Positions 48,707-58,037 of a stretch of DNA of 64,000 nt are shown one piece after another. The position numbers and the translations under genes were made by a program. Source of the stretch: Laspinema sp963821735. GTDB lineage: Bacteria; Cyanobacteriota; Cyanobacteriia; Cyanobacteriales; Laspinemataceae. The notes beneath the pieces were generated by a model. That model worked only from the letters and a program-made list of their open reading frames with translations. It ran no database searches and was not told where the DNA came from. Numbering within the stretch: position 1 is the first letter of the stretch; each line of letters opens with the position of its first letter. The DNA lies in assembly GCA_963821735.1 (NCBI GenBank), contig CAWGFK010000024.1, forward strand, positions 119,360-183,359, in the 5' to 3' direction.

Positions 48707-49846
48707 CTCTTGCACGGTAGGGGCTGGACGAGCAGCGTGTAGGTGGACTCACACTCGGAGGTCGAGATGCTCACGGTAGCCCACCTGCGGAAGCGGCCCG
48801 AGCACTTTCGTGCGTTCACGGGCCTGGAGCCGGCGCAGTTCGATGTGCTCCTCTCGGCGCTCACGCCGGTCTACGAGGCCCAAGAGCGAGCGCGCAAGAG
48901 CCGCCCCACGCGAGAGCGTGCCATCGGGGCGGGCCACCGGTTCCACCTGCGGCTGCCCGAGCGCTTGCTGATGACGCTCTTCTATCTGCGCCTCTACCCC
49001 TCGCAGATGCTGCTCGGCTACCTCTTCGGTCTCGATGAGAGCAACGTCTCGCGCGAGCGCACGCGGCGCATGCTCCCGGCCCTCCTCGAGGTGCTGCCCG
49101 TGCCGATGCGCAAGGAACTGGGCCTGGTCGGCGCGGCCGCGGACGAGCCGCCCCCCGAGGGCGCGCCGAGCCCCGAGCCGAAGACGCCCTCGAAGAAGGC
49201 GCCCAAGAAGAGGCGTCCACGCCCAGGCGCATCCGCACCCTGGAGGAGCTCCTGGAGCGCTTTCCCGGCCTGGAGGAGGTGCTCGTCGATGCGACCGAGC
49301 AGCCGAGGACGCGCCCGCAGAAGAAGGGGCTGCAGAGGGAGTATTACTCGGGCAAGAAGAAGCACCACACGCTGAAGACGCAGATCGCGAGCACCGGTCC
49401 CGTGGTGGTGCACGTCACGCGGCACGTGCCCGGGAGCGTGCACGATCTGCCGCTGCTGCGCTTCAGCGGCCTCCTCCACCAGCTGCCCCCCGAGACCGCG
49501 GTGCGCATGGACAAGGGCTACGAGGGGGTGGAGGCGGAGCATCCCGGGCGCAGGATCGAGCGGCCCATCAAGGCCAAGCGCAACCACCCGCTCACGCCCC
49601 TGGCGCGGGCGTATAACCGCTGGCAGAACCGCCTGCGGATCCCCGTCGAGCACGTCTTCGCCCGCCTGGAGAAGTTCCGCATCCTGGCCGAGACCTACCG
49701 CGGCCCCGTGGAGCGCTACGACGACGCCTTCGCCGTCGTGGCCGGGCTGAACAACTTCCGCGTCCTCGGTCGTCTCGCCTGGTGAGCTGTGCCCCCCGCC
49801 CGAGATCCACCCCCGTGCCTCCCGCGCTCACGCTACCGTGCAAGAG
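48707..49846 (+). mobile_element. IS5-family insertion sequence
   Basis: Perfect 14-base terminal inverted repeats (CTCTTGCACGGTAG at 48707-48720 and its complement at 49833-49846) bound about 1,140 bases with one transposase gene. The match may extend to 17 bases with one mismatch. No clear target-site duplication can be read. It lies between the GT2 and the membrane protein gene and appears not to interrupt either. Confidence 0.8.
48767..49785 (+). CDS. IS5-family transposase in two frames
   Basis: Joined frames give about 340 residues. The first (ATG 48767, GGAGGTCGAG upstream) carries the helix-turn-helix half (FTGLEPAQFDVLL, ERLLMTLFYLRLY, FGLDESNVSRE). The second carries the DDE nuclease: Asp in VLVDATEQPR, Asp in RMDKGYEG and Glu in VEHVFARLEKFR. 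The shift from frame 2 to frame 1 occurs at about 49,160-49,240 over a long overlap. Some IS5 subgroups use programmed frameshifting, but I see no classical slippery heptamer, so an indel is equally possible. Confidence 0.78.
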
Positions 49847-49854
49847 GTCTATCG

Positions 49855-51981
49855 ATGGAACGGATGGCTGACGATGCCGTGGCCGCTTCAGGGCATGGGC
49901 GAGGTGTGGTGACGCCACTGTCGCCGAACGCGGCAACGGTGGCCGCATCGCCGGACTTGTGTCCGCAACCCGGCCGGACGCGGAAGCTGCTGCTCACCCT
50001 TGTTGCGGGTTGGATTCCCGTTCTCGTTGGAGCCGACGCGGTATACCGAACCTCCCGGCTGTTCCCGCTCGCAACGAGCGAGCACCCGTACTGGATTCCG
50101 GATCACTTCCTGTTGCTCTACATCGTCGGGCCCCTCGTGATGGTGAGCGCATTCATCCTCGTGCTCTCACCCGGGCTCTTTCTCACGCTTGCAGTCGGAC
50201 AGGTGAGGAGCGCCGGGGAATGGGTTCTCCGCGCGTTGGCGGTGAGCATGGTCGTGGTCAGCGTGACTGCTGGTGTGGTCCAGCACGTCTTGGGGTCGCC
50301 CTTGCGCGGCATTGCCTTTCAACTCGTAGTCGTCGCCTGCTCCCTTGTCGCGGCGAGCAGCGTGTTCTGGAGAGAATGGCGTGGGCACGCGCTGTCGCAC
50401 CGATTCGGGGCGCTCTCGCTCGCCCCGATTATCGCGCCGGTCCTCCTGCTGTCAGCGCTCATGGTGCCCAAGCTGTACTGGGAGGACTTCAATGGCGATG
50501 GCGCCCATACCCTCGAGGCGGCGCGGCTTCTTCTACACAGCCCCGTTCCGTTTTGGCCGAGCGATGCAGGCGGTATCTCCCATTGGCCAGACCTTTCGGC
50601 GGTGGCTTTCGTCTATCCCGTGTCCTGGTTCGTGCGGCTGTTCGGTCCGATTGAAGCCGCCGTCCGGCTTCCTTTCCTCCTGTTCCTTGCTGCTCTCTTT
50701 GGCGGATTGACTGCGGTGGTTCAGGTCGGCCGGCGTGACGCTCCGCCGATCGGCGATCAGCTTCTGCTGTGGCTTGCGCTGGCCATCTACACCCTTGTGA
50801 TGGCGTACAGTGCGACGTACGAGCCGTACTTCGCCGATGTTGCCCAGCCTGGCGGCCAGGACACTCTTCAGATTGCCGTATTTACCGGACTGGTGCTGGC
50901 CTTCCTGCGAGGCCAGGCCCGATGGGCCGGGCTTTTCGTGCTACTCACGCTATACGTGTCTCCCGCCGGTCTGCTCTTGCTTGTGCTCTGGGTGGGAGCA
51001 TCCTCACTGCTGTCCGGTCGCCCGGCAAAACGAATGGCGGTCTGGACTGCGGCGTGGATCATCACCGGCATCCTCGCTTCTCTCGTGGCTCCCCGTCTTC
51101 TTGCCTGGGCCGGTCAGCCAGTCCCCGGGGGCGAGCATGGGACACGGGAGCTTCTAGCAAAGTTTCGTTACCTGCAGTTCACGAGCTGGCGGAGACTCGG
51201 GTTCGTGCTCCTGCCCTGCGGCATGCTGCCTATACTCTCGCTGTTCCTATGGCGTCGGCAGGACCCGGTCGCGCGCGCGGTGAGTGTGGTGTCACTCGCG
51301 TACTTCGCCTTGTTCTACGTCCAAGCGTTCGTCTCCCTGCACTACTTCGCGCCGGTGATGGTGCTGCCGCTCGTGGTCCTTTGGCGCAGTGAGTACCTGC
51401 GCGAGGGATCGCCGCGGCGGCCCCTCGCGCGGCTGGCCGTCGCATGCGCCGGCATCGCCGCGCTTGCACTCTCCTGGCCCAGCGATCTACGGATCCATAC
51501 GGAATCGCGAGGCGTGGGGGCCACGATCGAGAACCGTGTACCCGGTTATGCTCGATCGAGCCCGCTTGTCTTCCGTAGCTCTCAACTGCTCACGCGTGTC
51601 TTCCCGACCGCCTCCTCTCCGAAGGTGCCCGACGAGAGCTTTGGTGGGGCCCCGCTGGTCTGGAACTATTATGCGCACGATCCTCGTCGAGCATCGGTAC
51701 AGCCCAACTACGTCTTGGACGTCCCGGGTCGTCCGGTCTCCAAAGACCTGCAGCTGCGCGCCGAGACCCCGTATGCGGCGCTGTACGTGCGAAGCGATTC
51801 CCTCTGGCAGGAGCAGCGGCGCCTCCAACCCGTGCGTTCGGCGGACAACCCGTTCTACCGAGTTCCGCAAAGCACCCTCTTTCGTGGCTTTATCGACCGA
51901 CGGAGCGCCGAAGTGGTCGACCTCGCGCGATTTCTCCCCGGGACCGTTCGGAATCACCTCCTTCAGGAGTCCGGATCATGA
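49855..51981 (+). CDS. Large multi-membrane protein, GT-C-like
   Basis: From ATG 49855 this protein has about 708 residues and 12 or so helices. DFNGDGAHTLEAARLLL (around 205) lies in the first large periplasmic loop and could carry the acidic site of a GT-C glycosyltransferase. The C-terminal 180 residues are a soluble periplasmic domain. ATG 49864 is an alternative start. The upstream IS5 element ends eight bases before the ATG, so the native promoter may have been displaced. It overlaps the next gene by four bases. Confidence 0.65.
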   Translation: MERMADDAVAASGHGRGVVTPLSPNAATVAASPDLCPQPGRTRKLLLTLVAGWIPVLVGADAVYRTSRLFPLATSEHPYWIPDHFLLLYIVGPLVMVSAFILVLSPGLFLTLAVGQVRSAGEWVLRALAVSMVVVSVTAGVVQHVLGSPLRGIAFQLVVVACSLVAASSVFWREWRGHALSHRFGALSLAPIIAPVLLLSALMVPKLYWEDFNGDGAHTLEAARLLLHSPVPFWPSDAGGISHWPDLSAVAFVYPVSWFVRLFGPIEAAVRLPFLLFLAALFGGLTAVVQVGRRDAPPIGDQLLLWLALAIYTLVMAYSATYEPYFADVAQPGGQDTLQIAVFTGLVLAFLRGQARWAGLFVLLTLYVSPAGLLLLVLWVGASSLLSGRPAKRMAVWTAAWIITGILASLVAPRLLAWAGQPVPGGEHGTRELLAKFRYLQFTSWRRLGFVLLPCGMLPILSLFLWRRQDPVARAVSVVSLAYFALFYVQAFVSLHYFAPVMVLPLVVLWRSEYLREGSPRRPLARLAVACAGIAALALSWPSDLRIHTESRGVGATIENRVPGYARSSPLVFRSSQLLTRVFPTASSPKVPDESFGGAPLVWNYYAHDPRRASVQPNYVLDVPGRPVSKDLQLRAETPYAALYVRSDSLWQEQRRLQPVRSADNPFYRVPQSTLFRGFIDRRSAEVVDLARFLPGTVRNHLLQESGS

Positions 51982-52733
51982 GCTTTGTTGCGACCGATGA
52001 AGTACACTCGCGGGGCGCGGGGCGGCAGAACGCGGCAGCGAATCTCACACCGGCCGAGCGGCAGTACATCGATGGGTACTTCCATACGCGTTTCGGCTTC
52101 GATCCGCGGAGAGACATCGTCTGGCAGGAGGTGTGTCGCCATCTGCAGGAGCACTATATTCCGGACGACTCGCGGATTCTCGACCTCGGGGCCGGGTACT
52201 GCAACTTCATCAACAACGTGCACGGTGCGGAACGGCACGCGGTCGATCTATTTACGGACCTGCCCGAGTTCGCCGCGCCCGGTGTAACTCCGCACGTCCA
52301 CTCCTGCGCTTCTCTGCCGTTCCTGGCGGATGAGTCAGTTGACGTCGCGTTCGTTAGCAATCTGTTCGAACACTTGGAGCGGCAGGCCACGGTCAAGACC
52401 CTCCGGGAACTCCGGCGGCTCATCCGTGTCGGGGGGACGTTGATCGTGCTCCAGCCCAATTTCCGATTCTGTTCGACCACGTACTTCGACGACGACACTC
52501 ACCTGCAGATCTTTACAGATCGCAGCCTCGTCGATTTGTTGGAGGTGTTTGGCTTCGAAGTCAAACACTGCTTTCCGAGATTCCTGCCCGCGAATATGAA
52601 GTCGACTCTGCGGCTGCGTCTTCCGAAGCTTCGCTGGTGGGTGCGGCTCTACCTCACCCTGCCGTATCGGCCCCTTGCCGGACAGATGCTGATGGTGTGC
52701 GAAAAGAGGCCGGGACACGGACACCTCTCCTGA
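51978..52733 (+). CDS. SAM-dependent methyltransferase
   Basis: This 251-residue class I methyltransferase has motif I RILDLGAGYCNFIN (around residue 55), VDVAFVSNLFEHLE as the motif IV region, and LIRVGGTLIVLQPNFRF after it. The opening helix contains YIDGYFHTRFGFDPRRD. The family often methylates sugars or lipids in glycan clusters. The start overlaps the membrane-protein stop (ATGA), so they should be cotranslated. A strong hairpin follows. Confidence 0.82.
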   Translation: MSFVATDEVHSRGAGRQNAAANLTPAERQYIDGYFHTRFGFDPRRDIVWQEVCRHLQEHYIPDDSRILDLGAGYCNFINNVHGAERHAVDLFTDLPEFAAPGVTPHVHSCASLPFLADESVDVAFVSNLFEHLERQATVKTLRELRRLIRVGGTLIVLQPNFRFCSTTYFDDDTHLQIFTDRSLVDLLEVFGFEVKHCFPRFLPANMKSTLRLRLPKLRWWVRLYLTLPYRPLAGQMLMVCEKRPGHGHLS

Positions 52734-52769
52734 GCACCGGTGCAGAGCGACAGGACGTGGGGAACGCAC

Positions 52770-52804
52770 GGGCGGCCATGATCGAGTGAAGATCATGGCC
52801 GCCC
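52770..52804. terminator. Bidirectional terminator
   Basis: A perfect 14-base inverted repeat (52770-52783 and 52791-52804) encloses a 7-base loop between the convergent methyltransferase and sulfatase-fold genes. It is the strongest hairpin in the high-GC half. No long T-run follows. Confidence 0.7.
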
Positions 52805-53019
52805 GCTTTGGTGAGGCGCGCCGCCCTCTTTGCCCGCGGAACGGGCGCGGCGATCGCTCCCTTACGCGTCTGAAGGCGTAGGGGGTGGGGTCGCACCGGG
52901 CCGTTGAATGCTCCTACGGATCCTCGGGAGGGCACTGCGATCGAGTGCTGCACACGAGCTTGTCCACGCTGCTGATCAGAGCCATGTACCCGCTGCTGTC
53001 TTCAGGCCTACGTCAGCGA

Positions 53020-54927
53020 CTACATCCCCACGAGCTTGCGATACCGCTTGGGTGCCTGCGGACCGCCCATCGCCTCGACCAGTGCCTGTCGGCTGCTCGC
53101 CAGGGCGGTGGAGTCCTCCGGCACGCGCGCCAAGTCACGGGTTTCGAAGGGGTCTCGCGCGGAGTCGTACAGTCGCTCCTCGCCCCCTTCAAACCAGATG
53201 TAATGGTGCGACGACGTGACCAACGAGGTTTGTGCCTTCGTGTCGTGCTTCAGCGTGGTGAGCGCGGGGGATCCACGCGCGGCCCCGTTGCGCCCCGTCC
53301 AGCTCCAGGCGAGCGAGAGTCCGGGGAAGGTTGCTCGCTTCGGTGCTCGGGTCACATCGAGGATCGTCGCTGCCAGATCGCGCAGCGTGACCGGTTCAGC
53401 GACACGCACACCCTGAGGCACGTGTCCTGGATAGGAGATGATCAGCGGCACGTGGATCTGCGTGAGGTGGGTGTCGTTCCCATGCTCGTACTCGCCGTGT
53501 TCGCCAAACTCCTCGCCATGGTCAGCGGCAATGACCACCACAGTGTTCTCCAGGAGCCCACGCAGGTTCAGCTGCTCTAGAAGTCCGCCGATCTCGGAAT
53601 CGAGGTAGGTAATTGCCTCGTCGTAGCGGTCGCGGTAACCGGCCTCGATCTCGTCCCACTCCCCGGGCTGCGAAGGCACCGCCCACGCGCGCTCCCGCCC
53701 CGCCTCTGCGATGCGCACGGAGAGTGGAAGCTGGTGCTCCTCTGCGAATCGACCCCGGAAGGGCGGGGGCGGACGGTAGGGAGCGTGGGCATCGAAGTAG
53801 TTGAGGAAGAGAAAGTACGGGCGGTCCGGGTGCTTTTCGAGCCACCGTAGTGCCGGCGTTGTGACTGCGGGTGCGGGCCTCTGTGTCGTCTTGTTATCGA
53901 GGCCCAGGGACCGGAAGAAGAAGTTGTTCTGGAATCCGTGCGCGCCATCGAGGAAGATGTACCGACCGAGCGACGTGTTGTAGAGAACCTGCCAGAGCGT
54001 GACAGGATAGTCCTCCCAGTGCGCAAAGCCACGATTCACGCCGTGCTCGTAGTCGGCGTAGGCGTAATTCGCAGAAATGCCCGCCGTGGCGTAACCACGG
54101 CGGGCGAGCATCTGCGCGAGCGTCGGATCGACGTCATCGAGCGGCGAGAAGCGCTCGGCCGAAAGTTCATGCGGGTATCGGCCCGTGAAGATGCTGGCGT
54201 GGGAGGGCAGGGTCCACGGTGCGGGCGCGATCGCTCGGTCGAAGACCACACCTTCGCTGGCGAGACGCTGCAGGTTGGGCGTGGTCGGCCGCGCGTATCC
54301 GTAGAGCGAGAGGCTCTGCGCCCGCACAGTATCGAGGATGATGAGCAGCACGTTCGGGGCGCCCTCCGCGGCCGCAGGCAGACCGTCCAAGCTGCGCCGC
54401 TCGGCCAGCCACGGCAGCAGATTGGCAAAGATTCCGAGCACTAGGACGAGCCCGGCGAAGAGCGGAAGCGTGAACCGCACGAGGCGATCTTGAAGATTGG
54501 GCCTCCGGCACATCCAAGCCGAGAGGTTGACCGCGATGCCAGTGGCGAAGAGCAGCCCCGCGAGCGGGTGGAGGAATCCGGGGACGAGGAGGACGCTCGC
54601 CGTGCCCAGGGTGGCGAACAGCATCGCCGCTGCACGTCGGGAGGCGAGGGCCGGGAACCGGTACGAGGCTCCGCGGAGAAGGAGCGCGAATCCGGAGAAG
54701 ATCAGTACAGCTCCGACGGGTGCCATCCACGGGTACTGCGGATTACGGTAGATGAAGCCTTGCAGTACGTGCTGCTGGAACGCGACCATCGCGACCTCGA
54801 CGAGGCCGGCGGCGAGCGCGAACCATGTTGCGAGCCGCATCGTCTCTGCGAAGCTCAGATGCTGTCGATCGCTCTGTTGAGCGATCGAATTCGGCGACCG
54901 AGGCGACTGGATGGCGGTACTGGACAT
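53020..54927 (-). CDS. Membrane sulfatase-fold enzyme, paralogue of 44026
   Basis: This 635-residue protein has about five N-terminal helices opening with TMRLATWFALAAGLVEVAM, nearly the same as ATWFALAGGLVEVAI in the 44026 protein. The periplasmic domain begins NVLLIILDTVRAQSLSLYGY. The nucleophile motif is WTLPSHASIFTGRYP, again with Thr instead of Cys/Ser, and VIAADHGEEFGEHGEY holds metal ligands. It probably transfers a phospho-group, not sulfate. The two copies differ in flanking genes and may act on different glycan positions. Confidence 0.8.
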   Translation of the reverse strand: MSSTAIQSPRSPNSIAQQSDRQHLSFAETMRLATWFALAAGLVEVAMVAFQQHVLQGFIYRNPQYPWMAPVGAVLIFSGFALLLRGASYRFPALASRRAAAMLFATLGTASVLLVPGFLHPLAGLLFATGIAVNLSAWMCRRPNLQDRLVRFTLPLFAGLVLVLGIFANLLPWLAERRSLDGLPAAAEGAPNVLLIILDTVRAQSLSLYGYARPTTPNLQRLASEGVVFDRAIAPAPWTLPSHASIFTGRYPHELSAERFSPLDDVDPTLAQMLARRGYATAGISANYAYADYEHGVNRGFAHWEDYPVTLWQVLYNTSLGRYIFLDGAHGFQNNFFFRSLGLDNKTTQRPAPAVTTPALRWLEKHPDRPYFLFLNYFDAHAPYRPPPPFRGRFAEEHQLPLSVRIAEAGRERAWAVPSQPGEWDEIEAGYRDRYDEAITYLDSEIGGLLEQLNLRGLLENTVVVIAADHGEEFGEHGEYEHGNDTHLTQIHVPLIISYPGHVPQGVRVAEPVTLRDLAATILDVTRAPKRATFPGLSLAWSWTGRNGAARGSPALTTLKHDTKAQTSLVTSSHHYIWFEGGEERLYDSARDPFETRDLARVPEDSTALASSRQALVEAMGGPQAPKRYRKLVGM

Positions 54928-55006
54928 CAGGTCCGATGGTTGGGGCGGGCTCTCCCGCCGTGCCCGTAGGTTCCCGGGGGTACGTCCTCGATCACGGCTG
55001 AACGGG

Positions 55007-56458
55007 TCACACGTTCAGGTAGGGGAGCGTTCCACGGTCGAACCGCAGTCCCCCCACGAAGGCCAGGGCACCCAGGTAGGCAAACATGCCTGTGCCCACG
55101 GCGAACCACAGGCTTGGGGGGCGGAGGAGGAGGAGGGTGCCCGCCATGGCAGCCCCCGCCAGCGCCGGCCGCCACAGCCGTTGCAGATGAGGCGTCCCGA
55201 AGCCGGCTGCGTGCGCTTTGCTCACGGTCAACCCCAAGCGGATCACCTCCGTGGCAACGGTGGCGAGGGCCGCTCCCCGGAGCCCGAGCGAGGGGATAAG
55301 GGCGAAGTTGGCCGCCAGCGCGACCCCTGCCGAGATAGTGGTCACGCGCAGAACCGCATGCTGCCGCTCGCTCACGATGAGGGGTACGGTCGCCACTTCG
55401 CGAGCAAGTGCGAGCGGGACGCACCAGAGCAGGATCTGGAGCGGTTGAACGGACGCCGTGTACCCAGGGCCGAAGATGAGCGCGATCAGTGCGGGCGCGA
55501 CGAGAGCCCCTCCCCACGCGACAGGAAGCCCGATGGCGAACAGCTGCGCACTTGCATCGTGGTAGAGTCCGCGGCGTTCGGCCGGATGCGCACCGGCGCG
55601 CGTGATCGCGGGCAGGAGGCTCTGCGAATAGACGGCGCCCAGGTTGAGCATCAAGCTGATCAACGTATACGCGGCCGCGTAGTACCCGACGGCCTCAGCT
55701 CCGCGCAGCACCCGGAGCATGAGAAGGTCGGCGTTGTAGATCACGAGTCCGAGCAGGGACGTGACGACCAGAGGCAAAGAACGGAGTAACAGCGGCCAGA
55801 CGGCGGCGCCGTTGAAGCGAGGACGCAAAGCGAACCCGGCGCGCGCGAGCGCAAAGAGGAGCAGGGCAGCTGCTACGCTGTCCCCGACCACGCCCGCCAC
55901 CGGAGCGCGCAGCAGGTCATCGGGTCCGCGGACCAGCACGAGCGTAAGAACAGCCACGATCACGCCCCCGGCGATCCGGATGGTAGCGATCGCCGCGGGG
56001 CGTTCGAGGCCGAGCAGAACCCACCGCGTGCTGAGCGCGACGGAAAAGAGGCCGAGCCCTGTGAGCACCAGGACTTCGCCGTCGGGCTGCGGCAGCACTG
56101 TGCTGAGCACAGCGAGCAGGCCCACCAGAACGGCCGTGGCGGCTGAACGTGCGAGCAGCACTCCCGGGACCGTGGTCGCGACGCGCCGCGGATCCTCGGC
56201 GATCTCCCGAATGCCGAGGCCAAAAAACTCCATCCCCGCGTCCGCGATGCGGGCCAGGTACAATACGACGGCGCCCGCGAACCCGATCACTCCGTACCCC
56301 GAGGCCCCCAAGGTGCGGGCGAGATAGACGGTAACGACGAAAGTCGTACCGCGCGCAGCCAGCTCGCCAATCGCTAGTGCAGCAAAATGGCGCCCGACCT
56401 GCCCACCCGTTCGGGCTCCACTGCCGGGACGGCGCCTCCCCGTGATCGGCTCAGGCAC
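55007..56458 (-). CDS. Wzx-type oligosaccharide flippase
   Basis: This 483-residue protein has about 12-14 membrane helices of the MOP/PST superfamily. Typical segments are VGRHFAALAIGELAARG and LARTLGASGYGVIGFA near the start and AEAVGYYAAAYTLISL in the middle. Such proteins flip polyprenyl-diphosphate-linked oligosaccharides to the periplasm before polymerisation. It starts six bases downstream of the GH30-like gene stop on the same strand and is probably in one operon with it. The sulfatase-fold gene follows 79 bases later. Confidence 0.85.
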   Translation of the reverse strand: MPEPITGRRRPGSGARTGGQVGRHFAALAIGELAARGTTFVVTVYLARTLGASGYGVIGFAGAVVLYLARIADAGMEFFGLGIREIAEDPRRVATTVPGVLLARSAATAVLVGLLAVLSTVLPQPDGEVLVLTGLGLFSVALSTRWVLLGLERPAAIATIRIAGGVIVAVLTLVLVRGPDDLLRAPVAGVVGDSVAAALLLFALARAGFALRPRFNGAAVWPLLLRSLPLVVTSLLGLVIYNADLLMLRVLRGAEAVGYYAAAYTLISLMLNLGAVYSQSLLPAITRAGAHPAERRGLYHDASAQLFAIGLPVAWGGALVAPALIALIFGPGYTASVQPLQILLWCVPLALAREVATVPLIVSERQHAVLRVTTISAGVALAANFALIPSLGLRGAALATVATEVIRLGLTVSKAHAAGFGTPHLQRLWRPALAGAAMAGTLLLLRPPSLWFAVGTGMFAYLGALAFVGGLRFDRGTLPYLNV

Positions 56459-56463
56459 GGAGC

Positions 56464-57860
56464 CTACAGCTGGTACAACGTGAGGACGCCTTCCGCGGGG
56501 ATCGCGGTGTGAAGAACCGCGCCCGGGGCGAGTTCCACGTCCGGCTGGGCAGTATCCGTCTCGTTGTCGGTCGTGTAGCGGATGCCGTATCGGCCGGCCG
56601 GAATACCCGTGACCGAGATCTCGCCCCCGGCGTTCGCCTTCACGACGACAACCGCGTTGCCGTTCGCGTTAATGAACGCGAGCGGGTCCAGGCGTTCCTC
56701 CGTGCTTGTGGCGCCCACACGTACGGCACCTCGCCGGATGTAGCGGAAGTACTGACGGAGATAGCGCGAGCGGGACGCCAAGCGGATCATCGCATCGCCC
56801 GTGGCACCCTCGTCGATGAGATAGTGTTCCCCCCCCTTGTCTCGCGTCGTGGTGTACGCCAGTCCCATCTGCTGCCACGCAGAGACCTGTCCCACCTTGA
56901 GGTCCTCGTGAAGATCTTCATATCCGCTCCCAATGTGTTCGAGCATCGAGGTCCGGACGTGGTAGCGCTCGGCGCGCTCCGCGATCTGGCGGATGGTCTC
57001 TTCGCTCGGATTGTCGTAGCGGTGATATGAGTACTCCGAGAGGTACGAGAGCACCCCAGGGACCGCCACCATGCGGTCGAACGCCTGAAGGGATCGAGCG
57101 GCCGAGGTGTTCGAGGGCGCGATGAAGCGGGGGGTAAACCCGTTGGCCTCGAGCGCATGGGCGGCTGCAACCATCGCGGTGCCCATTTTCTCCCCGTTCC
57201 ACCGTCCCGTGTTGTCCGGTTCCAAGATCAATTCCCACGCATCGGGAACCAGCCCATACTTCTGCCGCAAGTGCAGCGAGACGGCAAGAACAAACTCAGC
57301 GTACTCGTCCGGGTTCGCGTGCGGGTACTCCGTGCCGGACGGGCACTGATTCATGAAGGAGTCGTAGAGGAGGTTCACAAAGAGCGTCTCGCCCCGGGCC
57401 TCCAGCCGCCGCTGCACGGGCAGGACCACCCGCTCCACGTACGAATCGATGCGGGAGAACTGAAAACCGGCCCAATTGATGTGGTGCGGGTCCGCGTCAT
57501 CGTTGATCGGCGCAAACCTTCGACAGCGCCAGCTCAGTGCGGCGCGCTGACCGGGGTCGGGGTCGGAGAAGAAGTCGCGGTCCGCCTCCATTCCGCTCCA
57601 GGCCTCCAAGCGCAGCCGGTTGATCCCGAGATCGTTCACGGCGAGATCGAACAGCCGGTCCTGGAAACGCGGAAAATCGGGGGAATCTTGCCCGGACTGC
57701 GCGTGCGCTTCCCAGCCGGAGATCGTCTGGTAGTGCTGCATCGTGTCCACCGTGATCTCCGCCGTGTCTGAACCGTCTCCGAGAGTCCCGGAATGCTGAC
57801 CGCATCGTCGCAGCCCGATAGTAGGAGTGCGGCGAGCGGACCAATCCACCAGTGGTTCAT
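56464..57860 (-). pseudogene. GH30-like glycoside hydrolase lipoprotein, frameshifted at the N-terminus
   Basis: ATG 57860, preceded by AGGAGAAG, gives MNHWWIGPLAALLLSGCDD, a lipoprotein signal with lipobox LLSG-C. The frame breaks near 57,775 and continues with ITVDTMQHYQTISGWEAH, a GH30/clan A opening in which QTIxGxG marks the first strand. Further on, WELILEPDN (around residue 200) would hold the acid/base Glu and RTSMLEHIG (around 295) the nucleophile. A beta-sandwich-like C-terminal domain (LAFINANGNAVVVVKAN) fits GH30. A frame reaching 57,978 is a shadow. It may trim the surface polysaccharide. The Asn-Glu pair normally seen is E-P-D-N here, so the activity is uncertain. Confidence 0.6.
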
Positions 57861-58037
57861 CACGGGTTCTTCTCCTGGTACGTAGGTCAACCATCGAGCC
57901 GCCACCGGCCGGCGGACCGAACGTCGGCAGCTTGGGGGTGGAGGCGGCCCACGGGAATGTGGAAGCCCGAGACATCACCGCGTCTCCGGAGCTCTAATCG
58001 CGCTCCCTACCCATCCCAGGATCTCTGCAAAGGGGTA

